Source of the DNA: Candidatus Babeliales bacterium
GTDB taxonomy: Bacteria; Babelota; Babeliae; Babelales; JABDEC01
DNA: 62,956 nt
Assembly (NCBI GenBank): GCA_031292305.1
Contig: JARLHJ010000041.1
Coordinates: 1 to 62,956, forward strand
Direction of reading: 5' to 3'
A program made the translations under genes and the position numbers. The notes under the pieces were generated by a model. The model saw nothing but the letters and a program-made list of their open reading frames with translations. It had not been told where the DNA came from and searched no databases. Positions 52,727-60,227 of this stretch are shown here, one piece after another; position 1 is the first letter of the stretch; each line of letters starts with the position of its first letter.

Positions 52727-53350
52727 ATGAAAAAAATAATATTTTTATTACTTCTTAATTCTGCGATACATGGGCTGATAATAGAAAAATACCAAGAAGA
52801 TACAGATAAAGAATTAGCAATAAATATCATAAATAACGACAATCGAGACAATTATTTTATTACAGTTCCTAAACACCTAGAACCACAACAACGAATTGAT
52901 TTTATAATTAATGTATTAAAGATGCGTAAAGATTATTTATACATTGCTAAAGATAATGGTGAAACTATCGGAATGATTACTTTAACTAAGCGAAAAGCAC
53001 CATCTAAAAGATATGCTGAAAAATTAAAACTATTGGGTGATTATTATAATAATTTTGTTGAAATGATTTTATCTGACCCTAATTTACCTGAACAATCTGA
53101 ACACTTTGTATTACGCGTATCCTTAATTGTAAAAGAAGATTACAGAAAAAAAGGTTACGGTAAAAAGTTGATGTCATACGCAGAAACTTTTGCAAAACAA
53201 GATTCAGAAATTCAAGCTATCACATTAGATGTGCATGAGGATAATTTAATAGCTCTAAAACTCTATGAATCTTTGGGATATAAAAAAATATGCCACAATA
53301 CCAAAATTAAACAAATATCATATAAGCTCATTTTGAATACCAAAAATTAA
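52727..53350 (+). CDS. Exported GNAT-family acetyltransferase
   Basis: A signal peptide (1-16) precedes a GNAT fold: LYIAKDNGETIGMITL, acetyl-CoA loop VKEDYRKKGYGKKLMSYAE (R/Q-x-x-G-x-G/A) and LDVHEDNLIALKLYESLGYKK. Acetyltransferases of this class normally work in the cytosol. Export would require acetyl-CoA outside, as in a host cell. The substrate is unknown. Confidence 0.83.
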   Translation: MKKIIFLLLLNSAIHGLIIEKYQEDTDKELAINIINNDNRDNYFITVPKHLEPQQRIDFIINVLKMRKDYLYIAKDNGETIGMITLTKRKAPSKRYAEKLKLLGDYYNNFVEMILSDPNLPEQSEHFVLRVSLIVKEDYRKKGYGKKLMSYAETFAKQDSEIQAITLDVHEDNLIALKLYESLGYKKICHNTKIKQISYKLILNTKN

Positions 53351-53409
53351 ATACACTAAATTCCCAGCCCTTTTTAATTTCTATTCTTGTTTTGCCCTGT
53401 ATTAAAAAA

Positions 53410-53437
53410 AGCCCTTACTCTAATTAGAATAAGGGCT
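53410..53437 (-). terminator. Intrinsic terminator
   Basis: AGCCCTTA/TAAGGGCT with an inner TCTAATTAGA palindrome, followed by TTTTTTT on the minus strand. Confidence 0.75.
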
Positions 53438-53463
53438 CGAAGTAAGACTAATCTCTTAGTTGT

Positions 53464-54141
53464 TTAAAGATCTTTCAAAGCCTTTTCAATCGCTTTTTTA
53501 TTATCTGTTAAAGGTAGGATATAACATTGTAAATCTTCTTCTTGCATATCTTTTTCTGAATATCTCTTAATATTTTTTTGCTTATTAATTATGCTAAGCA
53601 TTTCATTGTTGCTTGATGCAATTTGAAAGGCCACCAAGGATATACCTCTCTTTTTAAATTCTTCTATAGCATAAGAAATTAATTTACGTCCACAACCTGT
53701 ATTTTGATGTTCTTTAGAGATAGCTATGTTTGAAACAGAGCCGCATTTACTTTTTCCGCCAAAGGTAATAAATCCAATTGTTTTATCATTTTTTCTTGCT
53801 ACGCAGCTTTTTAGAAAAAATAACTCAGTGTCAATGCTTTTTAATAAATACATAACTAAAGTATTATAACCATCTAACTGGTCTGAAAAACTACAAATTA
53901 TTTCTTTCACTGAACTTCCATCACGATGATGTAAATAAGGTTCAATTGTTACCGATTCATTTTTATCGTTATTTAAAGGCGCTACTAAGGAAGCAGAGGC
54001 TGAACTGCTACTCGCTGCCATATTATTTAATAAGGCCGCAGCGTCACTACTCACTGGCGTGTTAGTAGATTGTTGCATAGCATTGCTTGATTGGGCAATA
54101 AGGCATACAAGAGTAAGTAAATATTTTATATTTTTTTTCAT
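53464..54141 (-). CDS. Exported GNAT-family acetyltransferase
   Basis: The ATG at 54141 with GGAG 8 nt upstream gives a signal peptide ending QSSNA. A Ser/Ala-rich linker precedes the GNAT core: CVARKNDKTIGFITF, VSNIAISKEHQNTGCGRKLI (the Q/R-x-x-G-x-G loop reads QNTGCG) and SYAIEEFKKRGISLVAFQIA. It faces the other exported GNAT gene, but the sequences are not close. Confidence 0.78.
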   Translation of the reverse strand: MKKNIKYLLTLVCLIAQSSNAMQQSTNTPVSSDAAALLNNMAASSSSASASLVAPLNNDKNESVTIEPYLHHRDGSSVKEIICSFSDQLDGYNTLVMYLLKSIDTELFFLKSCVARKNDKTIGFITFGGKSKCGSVSNIAISKEHQNTGCGRKLISYAIEEFKKRGISLVAFQIASSNNEMLSIINKQKNIKRYSEKDMQEEDLQCYILPLTDNKKAIEKALKDL

Positions 54142-54400
54142 AAGTATTCTCCATTTGGTTAATGTCATTAAAACTGAGCTTTAGAAAGCAAATCGATTTT
54201 AAACCTGCTAATTTTAATTCTATCAGAAATAAGATAGTTTACAAGCTAGACACTATATATGAGGGTTCTAAGTGCTTTCGGGTCTAATAACCCCATACTT
54301 TTTAGGTTTTCATTCTCAAATTGATTCATTTTCCATACAATTTAAGCCTGAAAACCTGGAATAACCACATTTTTGAACCTGAAATCAAAAAATAAAATAT

Positions 54401-54432
54401 TTATTTGCAAATAATAAAATATATGTTATGCT
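54401..54432 (+). promoter_or_regulatory. Promoter overlapped by a perfect palindrome
   Basis: TTATTTGCAAATAA (54401-54414) is a perfect 14-bp palindrome. It contains TTGCAA, a good -35, with TATGCT 16 bp downstream. The palindrome over the -35 suggests a repressor site. Transcription would start about at the ATG of the 54-aa ORF. Confidence 0.4.
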
Positions 54433-54440
54433 ATTAATGT

Positions 54441-54605
54441 ATGATAAAAATAAATAACTTCTTTAATAGAAGATTCACAAAATTCAAGTTGATAAACCTA
54501 CCAAGTTTCTTTCATATTCACGTCCCAAAATCTTCATCAGTGTGTGTACCTATGTACAGTTATGGTGATGAATTCTTTGTACTATCCCGTGGACCTATAA
54601 ATTAA
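54441..54605 (+). CDS. 54-aa small ORF, possibly leaderless
   Basis: ATG to TAA, encoding a basic N-terminus (MIKINNFFNRRFTKFKLINL), then HIHVPKSSSVCVPMYSYGDE and a C-terminus FFVLSRGPIN. No ribosome site is visible, but the predicted promoter would start transcripts at or just before the ATG. No homologue recognised; it could also be a chance frame in a structured RNA region. Confidence 0.3.
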   Translation: MIKINNFFNRRFTKFKLINLPSFFHIHVPKSSSVCVPMYSYGDEFFVLSRGPIN

Positions 54606-54806
54606 ATTTAGTATTAAAACTTAAAATGCACATATCAAAAGACAACAGCTTTTGATAACAAACAGGTTAAAGCTCTCTTTGCATTACTTAAAATAGTAGA
54701 TAAACATATGACAAGAGCTACGCGATAAAAGGAACACAGAAAGCTTTTACCCTGTTAAAAAATCTAAAAGATACTTAGCGGCTCGCATTTATGCGGGTCT
54801 TTTTTA
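54606..54806 (+). ncRNA. Structured-RNA-like element with intrinsic terminator
   Basis: No ORF. A 9-bp hairpin lies at 54633-54657. AACAGG and AAAGCT near 54660-54675 can pair with AGCTTT and CCTGTT at 54742-54756. It ends with an eight-pair stem (54780-54787 and 54792-54799, with G-U pairs) and a T-run. The 3' half (54737-54769) is repeated exactly at 57160-57192, also followed by a terminator of the same shape. It reads as the 3' part of a small RNA of unknown identity. Confidence 0.4.
54737..54769 (+). repeat. 33-bp direct repeat, left copy
   Basis: Identical to 57160-57192. Each copy is followed by a GGCTCG-loop-CGGGTC terminator. The copies bracket the 101-aa gene and umuDC. Confidence 0.8.
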
Positions 54807-54810
54807 TTCA

Positions 54811-54888
54811 AAAACAAAATTGTTTTTTTAGCGCAAAGATTTATAGTTAATAACAACATTCACAAATAACTAACAATGCTCAAAGAGA
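54811..54888 (+). repeat. Promoter-region repeat, copy 1
   Basis: About 78 bp matching 58101-58177 with eight substitutions and a one-base gap. It contains AAAACAA-AA-TTGTTTT (an inverted repeat) and a promoter TTGTTT (54820-54825), 16 bp, TATAGT (54842-54847). It lies directly before the 101-aa gene. Confidence 0.75.
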
Positions 54889-54892
54889 TAAC

Positions 54893-55198
54893 ATGAATAC
54901 ATTCTGCTTAACACCTACAACAATTGGTTTCTTGATATTTCTAATTCTAACACTCAGACCGTTATTCTTTCCAAGTTATGCAAAATACTGTAATTTTAAT
55001 GTTTTTAAGGCTCAAAAAAATGAGAAGTTTGTATTCATTATTATTACTATAATACAAGCCTTTTTAGTATATTTCTTATTTCAATTGAAGATTCATTCTA
55101 CATTTAAGAATATTATAATTGTGTTTTTCATACTTTTTTCTCAAGTATTACCTCAAGTTACAATCAATGCTTATAGAAAGCTAAACTACAAAAAATAA
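54893..55198 (+). CDS. Small membrane protein under a duplicated promoter
   Basis: 101 residues with three hydrophobic helices (about 10-27, 45-62 and 72-88) and a basic C-terminus. No strong ribosome site (CAAAGAGAT upstream). Its control region is shared, at about 88 percent identity, with the metalloprotease at 58233. Function unknown. Confidence 0.55.
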   Translation: MNTFCLTPTTIGFLIFLILTLRPLFFPSYAKYCNFNVFKAQKNEKFVFIIITIIQAFLVYFLFQLKIHSTFKNIIIVFFILFSQVLPQVTINAYRKLNYKK

Positions 55199-55292
55199 AT
55201 TTTATATTCCGGTTGTTGATCGCGTCTCGCCAAGGCTTCGGCGTTGGTACATGAAATTGTTATAAAAACTAATAGATTGTCATAAATTAATT

Positions 55293-55341
55293 AAGGTATT
55301 ATATTAAATCTGAATACAGAACTTATTTAATACAATACCTT
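55293..55341. promoter_or_regulatory. 17-bp inverted repeat upstream of umuD
   Basis: 55293-55309 and 55325-55341 pair with one mismatch around a 15-nt loop that holds a small CTG-AATA-CAG palindrome. It ends 13 bp before the umuD ATG. Probable operator for SOS-type or self-control; it does not match the E. coli LexA box spacing. Confidence 0.45.
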
Positions 55342-55354
55342 ATAGATAATTACA

Positions 55355-55804
55355 ATGACTACAAACATTTCAAATGATAATTTAATAATCACATCTATCT
55401 TTAATATACCTGTATCTAAGGGTTGTTTTATACCATACGTACAATCTTTAGTTTCCGCGGGTTTTCCATCTACTGCAGAGAACTTTATTGAAAGATCTTT
55501 AGACATAAATGATTTATTGATAAAATCCAATACAACATTTAGCATTACTGTCTTAGGAGACAGTATGAAAAACGCAGGAATACTCTCAGGAGATCTTTTA
55601 ATAGTTGATAGATCATTATCACCACTTAACAATAAAATTGCTGTAGTGCGAATTGATGATTCATTTACGGTTAAAAGAATTAAGATTTTAGGCGAAAAAA
55701 TATTATTAGTGGCTGAAAATGATGATTATAAAGATATTGAAATCAGTAATGAAACTGATTGTGAAATCATTGGTATAGTTACATTCGTAATTCACAAAAC
55801 GTAG
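55355..55804 (+). CDS. umuD: UmuD-like S24 self-cleaving protein
   Basis: Typical UmuD length and order: cleavage site Ala35-Gly36 in SLVSAGFPSTAENFIER, Ser70 in LGDSMKNAGI, Lys107 in FTVKRI, and GDLLIVDRSL between them. There is no DNA-binding domain, so it is UmuD and not LexA. After RecA-stimulated self-cleavage the processed form would pair with UmuC. The stop lies 3 bp before umuC, giving tight coupling. Confidence 0.95.
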   Translation: MTTNISNDNLIITSIFNIPVSKGCFIPYVQSLVSAGFPSTAENFIERSLDINDLLIKSNTTFSITVLGDSMKNAGILSGDLLIVDRSLSPLNNKIAVVRIDDSFTVKRIKILGEKILLVAENDDYKDIEISNETDCEIIGIVTFVIHKT

Positions 55805-55807
55805 TTC

Positions 55808-57115
55808 ATGCAAAAAAGATTTGCACTTGTCGATTGTAATAATTTTTTTGTTTCATGTGAACGCTTATTCAATGCAGAACTTGCTAATAAACCTGTTGTT
55901 GTTTTATCAAGTAATGATGCTTGTGTAATTGCTCGTTCAAATGAAGCAAAGAAACTTGGTATTAAGATGGGCGATCCTGTTTTTAAAATAAAAGATCTTT
56001 TGAAGCGCAATAAAGTTTTTATATTTTCTTCTAATTTTACATTATATGGTGATCTGTCTGCAAGAGTAATGTCTTGTCTTGAAACATTATCGACCGATAT
56101 TGAAGTATATTCAATAGATGAAGCATTCATGCATTTACCTTTTGCCTCAGGTCAGATTTCAAATTCAGACCAAGAACAATTTTATATTGATTATGCTAAT
56201 CATATACGTCATACAGTTAAAAAAAATGTTGGTCTTCCAGTAAGTATTGGAATTGGTCCAACAAAGACACTTGCCAAAGTCGCAAATGCAATTGCAAAAA
56301 AACTTGTTACTGGACCTAATATTGGAGTATTTGATATTACTAATCATCCTAGAATCGATGAAATATTAGCAACTTTTCCAGTAGAAGATGTATGGGGAAT
56401 TGGTTGGGCTTACAAAAAGAAACTTGCAGGAAAATTAATATTTAATGCACTTGAGCTTAAAAATGCTGATCAGCGATGGGTTCGCAAAAATATGACTGTT
56501 ATGGGATTGAAAACTGTTCAAGAACTTAATGGTACATGTTGCATGGAATTAGAAGACATTGAACCAAGGGATAATATTTGTGTTTCAAGAGCATTTGGTA
56601 AGAATTTATCTACATTGGATGAATTGAAAGTCCCTTTAAGTTGCCATGCTACTCGTGGTTGTGAAAAAATGCGAAAACAGAAATCAATTTGCAATAATGT
56701 TATTATGTTTTTCTGTTATACAAGTTATCAAGATCCAACTATTAGATTATATAAATATGCAAGTAAGCAGTTATTAATACCTACAAATTATACTCCTACA
56801 ATAATTTCAGCTGCTTTTGAATGCTTAGATGGTATTTACAAGCCAGGATATATTTACAAGAAAATAGGAATCATTCTTGGTGATTTAATTCCAGAAGAAA
56901 GCGTTCAGTTAAGCACACTAAGTAATATTTCTACAGCAGAATTAGATAAGCAAAATAAAGTTATTAAATCTGTAGATAGAATTAATAATAAATTTGGTAA
57001 TAACAAAATATCTTTTGCTTCCAATGGAACTGAAAGAAGCTGGAATGCAAAATCTGAAAAAAGAAGCCCTAAGTATACAACCGACTGGCATGAAATACTT
57101 AAAATAAAAATATAA
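55808..57115 (+). CDS. umuC: UmuC-like Y-family DNA polymerase V subunit
   Basis: Full-length Y-family polymerase: FALVDCNNFFVSCERLF, VVLSSNDACVIARSNEAKKL, SSNFTLYGDLSARVM, the catalytic EVYSIDEAFMHL, and VSIGIGPTKTLAKVANAIAK. The thumb/little-finger region and a UmuC-type C-terminus follow. Works with cleaved UmuD in translesion synthesis. A direct repeat and terminator start 45 bp after the stop. Confidence 0.96.
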   Translation: MQKRFALVDCNNFFVSCERLFNAELANKPVVVLSSNDACVIARSNEAKKLGIKMGDPVFKIKDLLKRNKVFIFSSNFTLYGDLSARVMSCLETLSTDIEVYSIDEAFMHLPFASGQISNSDQEQFYIDYANHIRHTVKKNVGLPVSIGIGPTKTLAKVANAIAKKLVTGPNIGVFDITNHPRIDEILATFPVEDVWGIGWAYKKKLAGKLIFNALELKNADQRWVRKNMTVMGLKTVQELNGTCCMELEDIEPRDNICVSRAFGKNLSTLDELKVPLSCHATRGCEKMRKQKSICNNVIMFFCYTSYQDPTIRLYKYASKQLLIPTNYTPTIISAAFECLDGIYKPGYIYKKIGIILGDLIPEESVQLSTLSNISTAELDKQNKVIKSVDRINNKFGNNKISFASNGTERSWNAKSEKRSPKYTTDWHEILKIKI

Positions 57116-57159
57116 TTATTGAATTTTGTTATAAATATTTTTCTTACTTAAAAGAAACT

Positions 57160-57192
57160 CAGAAAGCTTTTACCCTGTTAAAAAATCTAAAA
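57160..57192 (+). repeat. 33-bp direct repeat, right copy
   Basis: Identical to 54737-54769, but without the 5' half of the RNA-like element. It follows umuC and is followed by its own terminator. Confidence 0.8.
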
Positions 57193-57203
57193 ACAAACCT
57201 AAC

Positions 57204-57230
57204 GGCTCGTTAAAAAACGGGTCATTTTTA
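57204..57230 (+). terminator. Terminator after umuC, same shape as at 54780
   Basis: GGCTCGTT (57204-57211), AAAA, AACGGGTC (57216-57223) with two G-U pairs, then ATTTTTATTT. Confidence 0.7.
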
Positions 57231-57261
57231 TTTCTAATATCTTGTTATCTTTTTTATGAGA

Positions 57262-57978
57262 TTAAAGAATTACGCAATTGGGTTTTTGACTGATTGGCGC
57301 ACTTGGTAAATTGCGTGATCTTTGCCTTTCAATTAAGTGTGCTTTTTTCTTAGTAGAAAGTTGTTCCGCAATAAGCTTTTGAAGAATTTGTTCAGGTATA
57401 TTTATTTCATCTAAGCTACCCAATGGATAAATAGAGTTAACTTTGATTTCACCAGATTTACTTCTATATGAGATCAATAATATTATAGGTTGTGAATTTA
57501 AAGTAGTTTGAATTTTACAATTACATCCCACTTCATTATTTTTACATTTTATATTATCTATATTTCCATCTTGAATTTGAGCAATAACTTTTGATATTTT
57601 TTTAAATAAAGTTTTTTTGTTCCATAAAGATGGGAAAAAGCTTTTAAATCCAACCAAATGTATCTTCTCAGAAATATATAATACTAAACCCACATGAAAG
57701 TTAGTTGGGTTTCCTTTAGTGATCACCCACAAATTATCATTTATTTTTTCTACATTAATTTCATTAAGTTTTTTAAAAGCTATAGGGTTATAATGATGAA
57801 ATCCTAAAATAGTATTTGTTGGCACTATTTGAATTTCATTAACGTGATTGAATACATGCTCTATATTAGATTCAATTTCTGAAAAATCTAAAAATTTTTC
57901 ACAGGAAAAATCAATTTTTTCACATGCAAAATTTATAGAAAAAATTAATAATAAAGTTAAAAACAATTTAAATCTCAT
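57262..57978 (-). CDS. Exported EndoU-like protein ending in a CaaX box
   Basis: A signal peptide (1-19) is followed by motifs in EndoU order: ILGFHHYNP (His61/62), NFHVGLVL (His95), GFKSFFPSLWNKKTLFKKI (about 110-128) and GEIKVNSIYPLG (176-187). These match the toxin tip at 7.1-7.5 kb (SLFPSSW, KIISFYP) without the large N-terminal part. The tail is polybasic (KKKAHLIERQRSR) and ends Cys-Val-Ile-Leu (235-238), a canonical CaaX prenylation motif. No immunity gene is adjacent. A ribonuclease attached to host membranes is a fitting hypothesis. Confidence 0.75.
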   Translation of the reverse strand: MRFKLFLTLLLIFSINFACEKIDFSCEKFLDFSEIESNIEHVFNHVNEIQIVPTNTILGFHHYNPIAFKKLNEINVEKINDNLWVITKGNPTNFHVGLVLYISEKIHLVGFKSFFPSLWNKKTLFKKISKVIAQIQDGNIDNIKCKNNEVGCNCKIQTTLNSQPIILLISYRSKSGEIKVNSIYPLGSLDEINIPEQILQKLIAEQLSTKKKAHLIERQRSRNLPSAPISQKPNCVIL

Positions 57979-58100
57979 TATACCCCTCCATTTATACTAG
58001 TTTATCATATCTCACAAAGGTTTTTCAATGGTTTTAAGATATTTTTACAACCAGTAAATTTAATAAAACATAATGATCTATTAATAAAAATCCTTTATTT

Positions 58101-58177
58101 AAAACAAATTGTTTTTTTAACGCAAATATTTATAGTTAATAAGAACACTCACAACTAACTAACAGTGCTTAAATAGA
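58101..58177 (+). repeat. Promoter-region repeat, copy 2
   Basis: Matches 54811-54888. Includes AAAACAA-A-TTGTTTT and TTGTTT (58109-58114), 16 bp, TATAGT (58131-58136), with about 90 nt to the GTG of the metalloprotease gene. Confidence 0.75.
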
Positions 58178-58232
58178 CTATTATTCTTTTTATTCTAAAC
58201 TGAAATGCAATATAACCTTACATGGAGATTTC

Positions 58233-59273
58233 GTGAATATATTTTTGAGTTTTGTTTTTCTGACAGCGATTATTTACTTTTTAATTAAAATGTACCGCTA
58301 TGGTATAACCAAGTGCAAGCAACAAAAATTAGGGTTAACAAATCATAATAGCAGTCAGGCTTATATGCCAACTTATCAAAAAGAAAAAGAAGCATATTAT
58401 GCCAACATTCAGAAAAAAGCATGGGGTACTATAACTACTGCATACATAAAACTTTTAGCCGAAGAAGAAAAATCTTTGCATCAAATTTTTTTTGAACTTA
58501 CACAAACAAATCAATCTATTTTAGATCAATTTAAAAAAAAATATTCTAAAGAGAAATCTACAATATACAAAGAAATTGATGATGAACACTCACAATATGA
58601 AGTATCTAGCAACATGAAATCAAAGGTCACAGATTTGCTTAAAGAATACTGTATTAACACTAACAATATTAATGTAATGATTGTTACAAATGACTCAATA
58701 GATTCACTTGCACAAGCAAGTGGGACGACGATCTTCATAAGTCAATCTCTAGTTCATAATAACAACGATATCGAGCTCAGCGCACTTGCAAAAACAATTA
58801 TTCTGCATGAACTTCAGCATATATTACATGAGGATGATTTGAATAATGATACGCTTGCAAATATTTGCGTAGAGAATCCTTCAACAGAAAAACATGAACT
58901 AGCTTACTCTCAAGCAATGAAAATAAAAACATTTCAAGAAAAACGAGCCGATATTCTTGCAATGCTTGCTCATCATGAATACGCGCAAGCAACAGCTCAC
59001 TCATTTAAAACCGCAGACGGCCAAAAAATAGAAGAAGCTATCAAACGCATGCATGCGCAAGGCGCATCAAAAAAAGATATGCTTTCTACCTTGGAAGAAT
59101 TATTTGAGAAATTTAATTTTGATTCAGATGATTTTCTTATGGCAGAGTTGACAGCACACCCATCACCAACGGATAGATATTTTTATTCTAAACTCTTACA
59201 CAAAGAAATGTCTACGCTAAAAAAGGAATCGATAATTGATGGAATACTCCATGATATTGTCAAAGCAAAGTGA
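58233..59273 (+). CDS. Membrane-anchored M48-like metalloprotease (GTG start)
   Basis: GTG start with GGAG 5 nt upstream. An N-terminal transmembrane helix (1-19) is followed by a helical linker and then the zinc site IILHELQHILHED (His192, Glu193, His196), EKRADILAM (the third-ligand Glu region) and AHPSPTDRYFYSKLL, the M48 C-terminal block. No other catalytic domain. Its promoter region is a repeat of that before 54893. Confidence 0.8.
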   Translation: MNIFLSFVFLTAIIYFLIKMYRYGITKCKQQKLGLTNHNSSQAYMPTYQKEKEAYYANIQKKAWGTITTAYIKLLAEEEKSLHQIFFELTQTNQSILDQFKKKYSKEKSTIYKEIDDEHSQYEVSSNMKSKVTDLLKEYCINTNNINVMIVTNDSIDSLAQASGTTIFISQSLVHNNNDIELSALAKTIILHELQHILHEDDLNNDTLANICVENPSTEKHELAYSQAMKIKTFQEKRADILAMLAHHEYAQATAHSFKTADGQKIEEAIKRMHAQGASKKDMLSTLEELFEKFNFDSDDFLMAELTAHPSPTDRYFYSKLLHKEMSTLKKESIIDGILHDIVKAK

Positions 59274-59573
59274 AAAATTTTGACATCTGTTACACTATTA
59301 AATTTTACCTTCTTCTAGCTTGTTACTCCAAGCCCTTGTTTAATATTTTTTAGTCATTCTTCGCATAAATCTTCGCAGAACATTCTTCGCTCTTGTAAAT
59401 ATATTATATTTACAATATTACCATGCTTAACGAAGTATGGCTGGAAGAACTAGTTGCACTACGAACTTTTAATTGGAAAGATATCGAACTAAATTTGGCA
59501 TCAACAAAGCAATTCCTTCTACTATAATTTCTGCAATTAATTTGCATTAGAAGGCTGTTAATTATAATAAGTC
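59274..59573. other. Gene-free stretch with CTTCGC repeats
   Basis: Three CTTCGC units at about 14-bp steps (59356-59395) resemble the palindrome family near 61.4-61.6 kb. A 34-codon frame from 59423 (MLNEVWLEELVALRTFNW...) has no ribosome site and is not called as a gene. Confidence 0.35.
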
Positions 59574-60227
59574 TTATTTATCATCAATAATTTTTTTATA
59601 TTCATCCAAATCTGATTTTGTATAACCTGTTCTACCGGTTATAAGCAACTCATAATATTGCTGCATTGGATTTTCAGGAATTGGAAAATGAGATTGAAGT
59701 TGTTGATAAGCGTTGTCTAATTGCTCTTTAGCTAAATCAAATTTCTTTTCTTCTAAAAATAAAATCATCAACTCAATGCGAGGGCTTATCCAAGAAGGCT
59801 CAAGCTCTAGAGCTTTTTTTAAATGAAATAATTGTTTAGATCTATCTTTTTTTAGATCGAATGCATTAGCCAACAATTTATGCACATCAGCTCTATTAGG
59901 ATTAATTTTTAAAGCACTTAAAAGATATGGTTCAGCTGAATCAGCATCAGCCCAATGAAATATAAAAAGCTCTGCTAACCATACATATGTATCAATATAT
60001 GTTGGATCTATATCAATAACTTTTTTAAAAATTTGTATTGCTTTTTCATCCACTTGATTTTCAAAAAAGATAAATCCTTTTTCCATCAACGCAGAAATAT
60101 TTTTGGGATTAGTTTTTAGTACCTTTTCTAATTCTTCTACTTTTTTTTGTTCTTCTAAAGGCAAAACTTCATCTTTTGTTAATTCTTCTATTGTACCTGT
60201 TCTAACTGTAATTTTATCATTCTTCAT
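59574..60227 (-). CDS. TPR-repeat protein, candidate immunity partner of the Hint toxin
   Basis: 217 residues, no signal peptide. Four to five TPR units: NPKNISALMEKGFIFFENQ, DPTYIDTYVWLAELF, NPNRADVHKLLANAF and EPSWISPRIELMILFL. Its ATG shares one base with the toxin stop (TAATG), so translation is coupled. Cytosolic location and coupling fit an immunity or chaperone role; this is positional inference. Confidence 0.7.
   Translation of the reverse strand: MKNDKITVRTGTIEELTKDEVLPLEEQKKVEELEKVLKTNPKNISALMEKGFIFFENQVDEKAIQIFKKVIDIDPTYIDTYVWLAELFIFHWADADSAEPYLLSALKINPNRADVHKLLANAFDLKKDRSKQLFHLKKALELEPSWISPRIELMILFLEEKKFDLAKEQLDNAYQQLQSHFPIPENPMQQYYELLITGRTGYTKSDLDEYKKIIDDK

Noticed and set aside
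54606-54806. tmRNA, RNase P RNA, 6S RNA or tRNA at the repeat/terminator element
   Set aside because: None of their conserved sequences (T-arm GGTTCRA, RNase P GAGGAAAGTC, tmRNA tag frame) could be found; left as an unidentified RNA-like element.
55199-55290. Terminator after the 101-aa gene
   Set aside because: The GCC/GGC-rich palindrome at about 55222-55245 has no T-run and belongs to the scattered palindrome family, so termination there is not supported.
59423-59527. 34-codon frame MLNEVWLEELVALRTF...
   Set aside because: No ribosome-binding site, very short and amid degenerate CTTCGC repeats; insufficient support for a gene.
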